Assembly: GCF_003606385.1 (NCBI RefSeq)
Contig: NZ_CP032514.1
Span: 2,232,001 to 2,296,000 of the forward strand
Direction: 5' to 3'
DNA length: 64,000 nt
From: Actinomyces lilanjuaniae
Lineage (GTDB): Bacteria; Actinomycetota; Actinomycetes; Actinomycetales; Actinomycetaceae
Of the stretch, positions 55,741 to 64,000 are shown in pieces. The notes beneath the pieces were generated by a model. The model did not search any database. It was not told the DNA's origin and saw only the letters and a list, made by a program, of their open reading frames with translations. Both the position numbers and the translations under genes were made by a program. Position 1 is the first letter of the stretch. Each line of letters begins with the position of its first letter.

Positions 55741-57132
55741 ATGGAGAAGCAAGGATCCGACGGCGAGGCCACCTCACGGATCTCACAACTGCGTCTGACG
55801 GCGTTCAAGAACTTCCGCGAGGTCAACGTGCCTTTGGAGAAGATGACTGTCCTGACTGGACGCAATTCCAGCGGCAAATCTAATATCCTGGATGCGCTCG
55901 ACGTGCTCCACCGGCTGACCAGCGCAGAGAACCTGACCGACGCTCTGGACGGGAGACGGCGGGAGGGCGGCCCGGTGCGCAGCGGTGCTGTAGGGTGTGC
56001 CCCGCACGGCAGCACCCGGTTCTCACTGGGGTGTACCGTCACGGTCACCCACCCGCGTGGGAACTACGACTACCGCTACGACGTCGAGTTAGAGACTGCT
56101 CCTTTCACCCGTGTCGTCAGCGAGACCCTAGAGGGGCCCCAGCGTGCTGCCAAGAGCGGTCGCTGGAACCAGCAGATCCTCGTGTCCGCCGGTCCCGGAA
56201 GCGGTGGCATCGGGCTGGATGCTGCTGTCTCGACAGGCAAACGAGGCCCCAACCGACACATCGTGCTGCGCGACGACCGCTCCGTGCTCAGCCAGCTCCC
56301 CGCGGTGCTCCTCGGTGCCACCCGTGCAGATCGGGACATCCTTGACGCCCAGCGGGACGTCGCAGCAGCGCTGCGCAGCACCTTTCACTTTGACCCTGCT
56401 CCAAGCCTGATGCGGGACTGGGTTCCCCTCCGGGAGACCCAGTTGCGTCGCACCGGTGAGAACCTGGCTCCCGTCCTCAGGCACCTTCAGGACCAAGCCC
56501 CTGGTACGTTCTCCCGGCTGGAGGAGCTGGCACGCCAGATTGCCGACTGCCCGATACGCGCTCTGGAGTTCAGCTCAACAGATACGGGAGACATCATGAT
56601 TGCCGTCCAGGAGGAGCACGGCGACGGTCAACCAGGCGAGCCAACCGCGTTGACGACGGCCCGCTCCATGAGCGACGGCCTACTGCGTTTCCTTGCGATC
56701 GCCACGGCCCTGTCCACCCCGGCGAGCGACCTGGATCTTGACTCAGTCACTGCCACCTACACCAGCGATATCTCCGTCCCGAGTGCTGGTGCACTGCTGG
56801 CTGTGGAGGAGATCGAGAACGGTCTACACCCCTCCAATGCTGGCAGGCTGCTCCACCTAGTCGAAGAGGCCACACAGCGTGGCCAGGTCAGCGCGCTGGT
56901 CACCACGCACTCCCCCGCTCTGCTGGACGCGCTGAGCGGGAAGCAGCTCCGAGACGTCCTGGTCTGCCACCACCAGCAGGTCACCCGACTGGTTGACTTG
57001 CCCGGATACGCCCAGGCCATGAGCGCAGGTACGCTGGGGACCGTTGTGACCCGTGGTCTTCTTGATGATGCAGCCAGGCCCGGCCCAGAACCGGACTACT
57101 CTGACTTCCTCGCACTTATCGGAGCAGACTGA
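55741..57132 (+). CDS. AAA ATPase (OLD/RecF-like, AAA_15/21 type)
   Basis: This 463-residue ABC-like ATPase of the stand-alone SMC/OLD group starts at ATG 55741. It has LTAFKNFREVNVPLEKMTVLTG, Walker A GRNSSGKSN, and a signature-like segment TARSMSDGLLRFLAIATAL. Walker B is LLAVEEIENGLHPSN and the H-loop ALVTTHSPALLDAL. No TOPRIM domain is fused at the C-terminus. The next gene, a PIN-like nuclease, starts inside the stop codon (TGATG), so both are co-translated. ATPase plus nuclease pairs of this form are common in anti-phage defence (inference). Confidence 0.88.
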   Translation: MEKQGSDGEATSRISQLRLTAFKNFREVNVPLEKMTVLTGRNSSGKSNILDALDVLHRLTSAENLTDALDGRRREGGPVRSGAVGCAPHGSTRFSLGCTVTVTHPRGNYDYRYDVELETAPFTRVVSETLEGPQRAAKSGRWNQQILVSAGPGSGGIGLDAAVSTGKRGPNRHIVLRDDRSVLSQLPAVLLGATRADRDILDAQRDVAAALRSTFHFDPAPSLMRDWVPLRETQLRRTGENLAPVLRHLQDQAPGTFSRLEELARQIADCPIRALEFSSTDTGDIMIAVQEEHGDGQPGEPTALTTARSMSDGLLRFLAIATALSTPASDLDLDSVTATYTSDISVPSAGALLAVEEIENGLHPSNAGRLLHLVEEATQRGQVSALVTTHSPALLDALSGKQLRDVLVCHHQQVTRLVDLPGYAQAMSAGTLGTVVTRGLLDDAARPGPEPDYSDFLALIGAD

Positions 57133-57614
57133 TGACGGTCTGGTTCATTGACACCTCGGTGCTGGTGCACCTTCTCCAGGTTCCTGGCCTGTCAAGGCGA
57201 GATTCCCCGGACCAGGACAAGGCAAGGGAGGATTTCAAAGCGAGGCATGCTGCCGGAGACCAGTTCCTCCTACCCATCACCACCGTGATCGAGACGGGCA
57301 ACCACATCTGCCAGGTCAAGGACGGCCAGCAGCGCAGGAAAGCGGCCCAGCTCTTCCACGACGTCCTGGACAAGGTCATCACCAGGCAGTCACCGTGGCT
57401 TCTCGACGAGGTGCAGTGGGACAACGACTTCCTTCACTCACTTCTCAACGGTGCTGCCACAGGCCAGCCGTGGGTGGAGCACGCCTGCCAGCAGTCGCTG
57501 GGAGGAGGCGACCTCAGCATCCTGGTGGAACGCGACCAGTACTGTACCCGTACAGGCCTGCGTGACGTCCGGGTGTGGACGTTGGACCACACACTCGACG
57601 CATTCGCGTCATAG
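57132..57614 (+). CDS. PIN-like nuclease domain protein
   Basis: The 160-residue protein starts VWFIDTSVLVHLL with the first PIN Asp, then TTVIETGNHICQV with a Glu, and GGGDLSILVERDQY with an Asp. The end is VWTLDHTLDAF, the position of the fourth acidic residue. The acidic order D-E-D-D with Mg-dependent RNase or DNase activity is the PIN hallmark. ATG 57132 shares a base with the upstream stop. It is probably the effector of the ATPase before it. No antitoxin-like gene is next to it. Confidence 0.82.
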   Translation: MTVWFIDTSVLVHLLQVPGLSRRDSPDQDKAREDFKARHAAGDQFLLPITTVIETGNHICQVKDGQQRRKAAQLFHDVLDKVITRQSPWLLDEVQWDNDFLHSLLNGAATGQPWVEHACQQSLGGGDLSILVERDQYCTRTGLRDVRVWTLDHTLDAFAS

Positions 57615-57626
57615 CAGTGCCAACAC

Positions 57627-57667
57627 GCGGCAGGGCGACCTGACCGGCCCCTCAGCCGCCCTGCCGC
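57627..57667. terminator. hairpin between the PIN gene and secA
   Basis: GCGGCAGGGCG pairs with CGCCCTGCCGC between the two convergent ends; it can serve both strands. Confidence 0.6.
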
Positions 57668-57691
57668 TACCCTCAGTGTCAGCCCTCAGTC

Positions 57692-60607
57692 TCAGCGCCT
57701 GCGCCTCTTTCCGCCGCTCTTCCTGGCTGCCTGGCGACGCTGGGCGCGGTTGGCAGGCACCTGCTGCCCGGCACCAGCCTCCGTGCCCCTGGCCGCGGCA
57801 GCCAGCTTCACGCCCCGCGGCCTGGCCGACGCACCTACCGGCCCGGAGGCCGCAGCCGCACCAGAGCGGGAGGACACCTCACCGTCCTCACCGGGACCCG
57901 AGTAGCTGATCGCCTGGCTGGAGGCGCTCAGAGGAGCCCGGCCGGTGTCCCCCAGGACCGTGCCCTGCCCGGCGCCTCCCACACGGATACCCGACACGGA
58001 GGTCGCGTCGGCACGGCCAGTGACCGCCTGGGCCGCCTCCTGCGTCCCATCGGCAGCGGCGCGTTCAGCAGCCTTGTCAAACCGAGCCACGTTGGCAAAG
58101 ACCTGCTCCACGGTCTCCTCGCGGATCCCCTCCATCATCGCCTTGAACATGCGCGCGCCCTCGTTGGCGTACTCCACCAGGGGGTCACGCTGGGCCATGG
58201 CCCGCAGCCCGATCCCTTCCTTGAGATAGTCCATCTCGTAGAGGTGCTCACGCCAGCGCTTGTCCACCACCGCCAGGAGGATACGGCGCTCCAGCGCACG
58301 CATAGGCTCCTCACCCAGCTGCGCCTGGGCCACGGCGTTGGCAGCCAGCCGGGCCTCCGCCTCCTCGTAGGCCACGGCCACGTCCTCGCTCATCTCCTCG
58401 ACGAGCCTGTCCGTGCTCAGCGCGTCGGGCCCGCCCAGGGCCTCGACGACCTCCTCCTGGCTCAGTCCCACAGGGTAGAGGTGGCCCAGGTCGTTCCACA
58501 ACGAGTCGAGGTCCCACTGGTCAGGCCGCCCCTCGGCTGTCCTCGCGGAGACGATGTTGTCCACAGCCTGCTTCCGGAAAGCCTCCAGCTGGGGCTCCAG
58601 GTCCTCTCCGTCAAGGACGCGGCGACGCTCGGAGTAGACCTTCTCACGCTGCTCGGTCATGACGTCGTCGTATTTCAGGACGTTCTTGCGGATCTCGTAG
58701 TTGCGGGACTCCACCTGCCGCTGGGCGTTGGCGATACCACGGGTGACCATCTTCGACTCCAGGGGCACGTCGTCGGGGTAGGCACCCGAGGCCATGATGC
58801 GCTGGGCCAGCCCTGAGGCGAACATACGCATGAGGTCGTCCTCCATGGACAGGTAGAAACGGGACTCCCCGGGGTCTCCCTGGCGCCCGGAGCGGCCTCG
58901 CAGCTGGTTGTCGATACGGCGGGACTCATGACGTTCCGTCCCCAGCACGTACAGGCCGCCCAACTCCACGACCTCGTCGTGCTCTGCGGCACAGGCCGCC
59001 TTGGCGGAAGCCAGGGCCTGAGGCCAGGCCTTCTCATAGGCCTCGGCGTCCTCCTCGGGGTCCAGGCCCGCCTCCTTCAGGGCGGTCACGGCAATGTGCT
59101 CGGCGTTGCCGCCCAGCATGATGTCCGTCCCGCGACCAGCCATGTTGGTAGCCACGGTCACCGCCCCCTTGCGCCCGGCCAGGGCCACAACCGCCGCCTC
59201 ACGGGCGTGCTGCTTGGCGTTGAGTACCTCGTGAGGGATACCGCGCCTGTCCAGCATCCCGGAGAGCAGCTCGGACTTCTCCACGCTGGTGGTCCCCACC
59301 AGGACCGGCTGGCCCGCCTCATGCCGCTCGGCGATGTCGTCCACGACCGCCTCCAGCTTGGAGGCCACGTTGGTGTAGACCAGATCCGGCTGGTCCACAC
59401 GGATCATGGGCTTGTTGGTAGGGATCGGGACGACGCCCATCTTGTAGGTGCCAGCGAACTCTGCCGCCTCGGTCTCCGCCGTACCGGTCATGCCTGAGCG
59501 CGACCCCTCGGGGTAGAGGCGGAAGTAGTTCTGCAGGGTGATGGTGGCCAGGGTCTGGTTCTCCGCCTTGATCTCCACCTGCTCCTTGGCCTCGATGGCC
59601 TGGTGCATTCCCTCGTTGTAGCGCCGCCCCGGCAGCACGCGCCCGGTGTGCTCGTCGACGATGAGGACCTCGCCGTCACGCACGATGTAGTCCTTGTCCC
59701 GAGCGAAGAGCTCCTTGGCCTTGATGGCGTTGTTGAGGAAGCCGATCAGCGGAGTGTTCTCCGACTCGTAGAGGTTGTCGATCCCCAGGTAGTCCTCGAC
59801 ACGCTCGATACCGGGGGCCAGCACGCCCACAGTGCGCTTCTTCTCGTCGACCTCGTAGTCCTTGTCCACGCGAAGGCGCTGCGCCAGGCGGGCGAACTCC
59901 TTGTACCACTTGTTGACGTCGCCGCCGGCGGGACCGGAGATGATGAGCGGCGTACGCGCCTCGTCAATAAGGATCGAGTCCACCTCGTCAACGATGACGA
60001 AGGCGTGGCCACGCTGGACGAGGTCCTCAGGCCGCTGGGCCATGTTGTCACGCAGGTAGTCGAAGCCGAACTCGTTGTTGGTACCGTAGGTAATGTCCAT
60101 GGCGTACTGCCTGCGCCGCTGGGCGGGGGTCTGCCCCACCAGGATGCACCCCGTGGTCAGCCCCAGGAACCGGTGAACGCGGCCCATGAGGTCGGACTGG
60201 TACTCAGCCAGGTAGTCGTTGACGGTCACCACGTGCACACCCTTGCCGGTCAGCGCCCGCAGGTAGGAGGGCATGGTAGCCACCAGGGTCTTGCCCTCAC
60301 CAGTCTTCATCTCAGCGATGTTGCCCAGGTGGAGAGCTGCTCCGCCCATAATCTGGACGTGGTAGGGCCTCATCCCCAGCACGCGGTCCGCCGCCTCCAC
60401 CACCACGGCGAAGGCCTCAGGCAGCAGGGCGTCCAGGGACTCGCCGTCCTCGTAGCGCCCCCGGAGCTCGTCGGTTGTCTCGCGCAGCTCGGTGTCGCTG
60501 AACTCTGCGAAGGCGTCAGCCAGGGACTCGACCTGAGTCGCGATCGTGTTGAGCCTCTTGAGGGTGCGCCCCTCACCGATGCGAAGGATTCGGTCGACGA
60601 TCGACAC
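57692..60607 (-). CDS. secA: preprotein translocase ATPase SecA
   Basis: This 971-residue motor of the Sec export machinery has Walker [15 protein letters not shown], the DEAD-like [26 protein letters not shown] near the preprotein clamp, and [14 protein letters not shown] in NBD2. [22 protein letters not shown] and the C-terminal helical domains follow. The basic tail ends in [10 protein letters not shown] and no CxCxGSGKK zinc motif is seen. GTG 60607 is chosen because AGAGGGAG lies upstream and similarity begins with [18 protein letters not shown]. Confidence 0.96.
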   Translation of the reverse strand: MSIVDRILRIGEGRTLKRLNTIATQVESLADAFAEFSDTELRETTDELRGRYEDGESLDALLPEAFAVVVEAADRVLGMRPYHVQIMGGAALHLGNIAEMKTGEGKTLVATMPSYLRALTGKGVHVVTVNDYLAEYQSDLMGRVHRFLGLTTGCILVGQTPAQRRRQYAMDITYGTNNEFGFDYLRDNMAQRPEDLVQRGHAFVIVDEVDSILIDEARTPLIISGPAGGDVNKWYKEFARLAQRLRVDKDYEVDEKKRTVGVLAPGIERVEDYLGIDNLYESENTPLIGFLNNAIKAKELFARDKDYIVRDGEVLIVDEHTGRVLPGRRYNEGMHQAIEAKEQVEIKAENQTLATITLQNYFRLYPEGSRSGMTGTAETEAAEFAGTYKMGVVPIPTNKPMIRVDQPDLVYTNVASKLEAVVDDIAERHEAGQPVLVGTTSVEKSELLSGMLDRRGIPHEVLNAKQHAREAAVVALAGRKGAVTVATNMAGRGTDIMLGGNAEHIAVTALKEAGLDPEEDAEAYEKAWPQALASAKAACAAEHDEVVELGGLYVLGTERHESRRIDNQLRGRSGRQGDPGESRFYLSMEDDLMRMFASGLAQRIMASGAYPDDVPLESKMVTRGIANAQRQVESRNYEIRKNVLKYDDVMTEQREKVYSERRRVLDGEDLEPQLEAFRKQAVDNIVSARTAEGRPDQWDLDSLWNDLGHLYPVGLSQEEVVEALGGPDALSTDRLVEEMSEDVAVAYEEAEARLAANAVAQAQLGEEPMRALERRILLAVVDKRWREHLYEMDYLKEGIGLRAMAQRDPLVEYANEGARMFKAMMEGIREETVEQVFANVARFDKAAERAAADGTQEAAQAVTGRADATSVSGIRVGGAGQGTVLGDTGRAPLSASSQAISYSGPGEDGEVSSRSGAAAASGPVGASARPRGVKLAAAARGTEAGAGQQVPANRAQRRQAARKSGGKRRRR

Positions 60608-60985
60608 GCTGCTTACTCCCTCTCCCGTGGGTTCCGCCATGACCACGCGCCACGGCGAGCCCGCTGACGAGCCTGACCAGGCCTGACGCGGACAGTCCTG
60701 CTCCTCCTTACTGTAGTGGACCTGCCAGCGGGCCTGCGGTGCCCCGGGCAGGGAGATTCCTCCCACCGCCTCTCCTCCGTCCTCCCGTTCTCCTCCGTCC
60801 TCCCGCGGGTTTCCAGTAAAGGCCGCCGGGTCTCCCGGCCCGGCGGACCGGCCCCGTGCCCCCTGGCACCACGCCGCACCACGCTGCACCACCCCGACAA
60901 CCACAGGACCGGCCTGCGTCAGCTCCCTCTACCGCCCTGTGGACACACCGACGCCTACCGCCGCGCAGCAGGCGCGAGACGGTGC
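60608..60985. other. divergent promoter region of secA and comF
   Basis: No gene was found. There are short CCTCCGTCCTCCCG-type repeats at about 60775-60800. The comF frame is open from just after a TAG near 60985. Confidence 0.4.
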
Positions 60986-61895
60986 ATCGTAGGTCTGTGT
61001 CCGCCACCTCCACTGCCCCCGTCCACCCGGACGCCCCCACGGCCTCGCGACACCGTGCGCACCGCCACCGCGACGTCGGGCAGCAGCACTTACCCGGCTC
61101 ACGCAGTGGGCGCGCACGGGCCTGGACCTGGGCCTGCCGGCAACCTGCGCCGGGTGCGGACGGTGGGAGACCAGGCTGTGCCAACGCTGCCACGACCTGC
61201 TCATGACTGAGCCCACCCGGGTCGATCAGGCCGACGCCGCAGGTGATCTCGCGGTCATGGCCGCCTGCCGCTACGTCGGCCCTGTCCGCTCGCTGGTCCT
61301 GGGGTGGAAGAGCGGTTCACGCGAGGACCTTGACGACCACATGGGGACGGTCGGGTACCGGCTGGGACAGGCCTGGGCCTCCTCCTACTTCTGCGCGTCC
61401 CCGGCCGGAGCACCTTCCTCGCCCCTGCTGGTCGTGCCCGCCCCTTCCGGGGCGCGGCGCAGGCTGCGCGGCAGACTCGTGGCCGCGGCGCTCGCCGACC
61501 ACGTGGCGCTCGGTGTCGCGGCCCGCCTGGCACAGGAACACCGGCCCCACCAGACAGTCCTCAGCGCTGACGTGCTACGTCGGCGACGGGCACCAGCGTC
61601 CCGCCAGGCGGGACTGTCCTCGCGGCAGCGCCGGGCCAACCGCGCCACACCACCCCGTCTTCTCGCAGACGTTCGGGGGCTGCCCGTCCTCCTGGTCGAC
61701 GACGTCGTCACTACCGGCGCCACGCTGGGCGCGTGCGCCGCAGCACTGCGACAGGCCGGGGCCCACGTCCTTGGTGCCGTCACGCTGGCCGCGGCGCAGC
61801 GGCCCGGGCGGCACCCGACCAGGGTTCCGGGAGCCCCGCCAGCCTGTCCGCCGCAGGCGATCAGCTGCCACCCACCCCATCCAAATACGGCATGA
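60986..61895 (+). CDS. ComF family phosphoribosyltransferase-like protein (start not fixed)
   Basis: The N-terminal zinc-ribbon-like part reads ATCAGCGRWETRLCQRCHDLL (two CxxC pairs, about 61128-61200), then VRSLVLGWKSGSREDLDDH. The PRTase part has LVVPAPSGARRRLRGR, RRANRATPPRL and the PRPP loop VLLVDDVVTTGATLGACAAAL. The frame is open from 60986, but no ATG or GTG in frame precedes the zinc part, so either a base is lost or an unusual start is used. The stretch from 61203 is only an internal ATG. ComF proteins relate to DNA uptake in competent bacteria; the role in actinobacteria is unclear. Confidence 0.8.
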
Positions 61896-62078
61896 CCTGC
61901 TCAAATAGTGTAGATTTGTGGCACAGAGCACAAGCGCTGGTTGTGCGGACACACCACAGCCAGCGGACCGTCAGGAGGTGATAACACCGTTTCACAGTTC
62001 GCCGTCAGCCGACGGTGAGCGCACCCGCCCACAGCCCGCCAGGGCCACAGACCTGAGCCCCAGAAAGAGGTTCTACCT

Positions 62079-62723
62079 ATGGACATCACCGTCGTCGGTC
62101 GCAACGCCGAGATCAGCCCTCGGCTCCGTGACTACGTCGAGGACAAGGTCGTCAAGGCCGAGCAGTACGACCCCCGAGTCCAGCGCGTCGAGGTCGAGGT
62201 CACCCACGAGCGCAACCCACGTCAGGCCGACACCGCCGAACGCGTCGAGATCACCGTCATCTCCAAGGGCCCGATCATCCGGGCCGAGGCCTCCTCCTCC
62301 GACCGGTTCGCCGCCTTCGACATCGCCATGGGCAAGCTCACCGAGCGCCTACGCCGCGCCCGGGACCGCAAGAAGGACCACCGCCGCTACCCGGTTGTCG
62401 TGACCCCGCCGGCACCGGAGGCTTCTCGCACCTCGACGGACGAGGTCCCCGACACCGACGACGCCCCCGCGGAGGACTCCCCCTCCGCCCCGACCGAGCA
62501 CGGTGTGGCCGTCGAGTCCCAGCTGGGGGACTCACCGGTCATCGTGCGCCAGAAGCTGCACGAGGCCCGTGAGATGAGCGTGGACGAGGCGCTCTACCAG
62601 ATGGAGCTGGTGGGCCACCCCTTCTACCTCTTCGTCGAGTCCTCCAGCAAGCAGCCCTGCGCCGTCTACCACCGACACGGCTGGACCTACGGGGTCATCC
62701 GCCTAGACGCCCGCGTCCAGTAG
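62079..62723 (+). CDS. hpf: ribosome hibernation promoting factor, long form
   Basis: The 214-residue protein has the S30AE N-terminal domain (MDITVVGRNAEISPRLRDYVEDK, AFDIAMGKLTERLRRARDRKKDH), an acidic linker, and the C-terminal dimerisation domain (EAREMSVDEALYQMELVGHPFYLF, HRHGWTYGVIRL). This is the long HPF that drives 100S ribosome dimers in resting cells. ATG 62079 has AGAAAGAGG upstream. It is on the same strand as comF but inverted relative to secA. Confidence 0.95.
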   Translation: MDITVVGRNAEISPRLRDYVEDKVVKAEQYDPRVQRVEVEVTHERNPRQADTAERVEITVISKGPIIRAEASSSDRFAAFDIAMGKLTERLRRARDRKKDHRRYPVVVTPPAPEASRTSTDEVPDTDDAPAEDSPSAPTEHGVAVESQLGDSPVIVRQKLHEAREMSVDEALYQMELVGHPFYLFVESSSKQPCAVYHRHGWTYGVIRLDARVQ

Positions 62724-62774
62724 ACAGGCTGAGGCACCTGCATGCTGGTGCCGCGACGGCCTGGACGGACTGAC

Positions 62775-62809
62775 GGCCTGGCTGCCCGGTGCAACCGGGA
62801 GGCCAGGCC
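62775..62809. terminator. hairpin between hpf and lpqB
   Basis: GGCCTGGC-GCCCGG pairs with CCGGG-GGCCAGGCC between the convergent ends of both genes. Confidence 0.65.
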
Positions 62810-62876
62810 GACGGCCCGGGCAGACTCACCCAGCAGACCCTGCGCGGCACAGACATCCCGTAGCAGGGTACAACGG

Positions 62877-64000
62877 TCAGGGCAGCGCATAGGCCAGGTC
62901 CGTCACCTCCTCCGTGAGCACCCGCCAGGTCGCGCCGCGTCTCTGCCAGGTCTGCCCCCTGGCGTCAGCGAGCAGGACCGTCTCCTCGGACCGGTCAGCG
63001 ATCACCGACACGACGCCACTGACGCCGACCATCGTCGTCACCGAGCCTCCGACCTGGGCCAGCCGGACCTGGGGGACACCCCCTCCTCCTCAGCCTCCAC
63101 CAGGAAGCCGACAGCGGTGGGAGAGCACCAGGCCATTCCCGAGCTTGAGCCTCCCCCGGCGGGGGAAGCTCAAGAGGGTCACCCAGCCCCACCGGTCTGC
63201 CGCTGTCATCGCGCAGCACAGCCGCCAGCACCACTGTTCCATCCGAACGGCGCAGGGCGAGCCGCTCCGACTCCACGGACAGGTCGAAGGCGACCAGTTC
63301 CTGCCCGTGGACCCACGAGTCCTCCAGCACCGCACGCTGGCCCTCGGCATCAACTGCGGTCAGGTACCCCTCAGCAAGCAGCCAGACCCAACCGTGCCGG
63401 TCGGCTACCGGTGCGCCAAGCCCCCCGGCCCCAGCCGAGGGGTCCCCCACGGACAGGATCACGCTGGCGGCGCTGCGATCCCGAGGAAGGCACAGCAGGC
63501 TGGAGTCAGACAGCGCGTAGACGTTGCCGTCGGCACCCAGGCTGGGCCACCGGGCGTCATCCACCCCCAGAGCCTGGGCTGTAGCCAGGGTGGAGCGGGT
63601 CGTCCCGGTCCCCCTGACCACCGCCCCGCCGGACATGCCGATGACACCGCCTACGTCGGGCACCAGCGCAGGCAGGTCCTGCGCCTGCCCGAGACTGGTG
63701 GCGCCTGCCAGCACCTCGACCTCGCTGATCTCGCCGACGGCAGTGAGCGTCTGCTCGACCTGGGCCACCAGGAGCCCCCGGCCCTGTGACGATCCCGGGT
63801 CGGACTCTGAGGTCAGGTGGACGGTAGCGACCTGGTCCTTGATGCTGACCCCCTCCTTCGTTAGACCAGCATTGCGAGGCATCAGGGACGTGGTGGCAGA
63901 AGCGAGCCAGGGCGAGGGCCCGCCGATGAGGCCCTCCACCAGTGCGCGGGCCAGGCTCGTGCGCGGGAACCAGCGCAGTTCGGGGACAAAACGGCTGCGG
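62877..64000 (-). CDS. lpqB: lipoprotein LpqB, C-terminal part (several frame breaks, cut by the window edge)
   Basis: From base 64000 inwards the frame reads RFVPELRWFPRTSLARALVEGL, the GerMN-containing part (VSIKDQVATVHLTSESD, VAQVEQTLTAVGEISEVEVL), and a propeller-like C-terminal domain (VDDARWPSLGADGNVYALSD, GWVWLLAEGYLTAVDAEG). The frame breaks near 63115, 63085 and 62960. The pieces VGFLVEAEEEG, VRLAQVGGSVTTMVGVSG and QRRGATWRVLTEEVTDLAYA rebuild the tail to TGA 62877. LpqB is the lipoprotein partner of the MtrAB sensor system; mtrB should follow beyond the right edge. Confidence 0.88.

Noticed and set aside
60608..60904. N-terminal extension of SecA
   Set aside because: Low-complexity sequence without SecA similarity; GTG 60607 has a ribosome site and matches the normal start.
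1..64000. tRNA, rRNA, integrase, transposase or prophage genes
   Set aside because: Looked for along both strands; no cloverleaf-like segment, recombinase motif or phage structural gene could be supported by eye.

Overview
This window comes from the chromosome of a high-GC Gram-positive actinobacterium. The gene content (PspC-type kinase, lpqB, long-form hpf, guaB3, HXXEE proteins, pta-ackA, a Corynebacterium-like inositol cluster) and codon use suggest Actinomyces or a close relative. No rRNA, tRNA, CRISPR array or insertion sequence was recognised.

Layout. 1-3.7 kb: a divergent envelope-stress pair (PspC histidine kinase, cut by the window edge, and a PspC/LiaF-like membrane protein) plus a small membrane protein. 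3.8-12 kb: accessory genes, namely DJ-1 protein, flavodoxin-fold reductase, a more AT-rich island with a secreted pro-protein and a small basic protein, a hydrolase/acetyltransferase pair, and a TetR regulator beside two HXXEE membrane proteins. 12-17.8 kb: guaA, alcohol dehydrogenase, and a DsbA/metallo-hydrolase pair divergent from an HxlR regulator. 17.7-43.1 kb: a large inositol/cyclitol catabolic region with a sugar-porter MFS, three TIM-barrel isomerases besides IolE, four Gfo/Idh/MocA dehydrogenases, iolA, iolB, iolC, iolD, iolE, an aldolase, a transaldolase, a GntR and two LacI regulators. 43.2-46.3 kb: a TauE/SafE permease, then an ImmA-like peptidase, a PAP2-like membrane protein and an XRE regulator. 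46.4-54.6 kb: pta, ackA, rnhA, a sodium:solute symporter with a small partner, HPr and glycerate kinase. 54.5-57.6 kb: guaB3 and an AAA ATPase/PIN nuclease pair. 57.7-64 kb: secA, comF, hpf and lpqB, with comF-hpf inverted relative to the usual order.

How it works together. Seven near-identical palindromes (TTTGTC-NN-GACAAA type) lie before the main inositol transcription units, beside the gntR gene and before the alcohol dehydrogenase. They are the likely operators of the GntR (IolR-like) repressor and define one regulon. Inositol would be imported by the MFS (or the SSS symporter), oxidised by IolG-type dehydrogenases, then processed by IolE, IolD, IolB, IolC, an aldolase and IolA to acetyl-CoA and a triose. 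Pta-AckA can convert acetyl-CoA to acetate.

Quality warning. At least a dozen otherwise well-conserved genes (pspC pair, HXXEE-2, guaA, MFS, iolA, iolC, transaldolase, lacI-1, immA, PAP2, ackA, rnhA, lpqB) are broken by single-base deletions, mostly in runs of C or G. Several are housekeeping genes, so base-calling or assembly error is the most likely cause. I give full repaired extents for these genes and say where each frame breaks.
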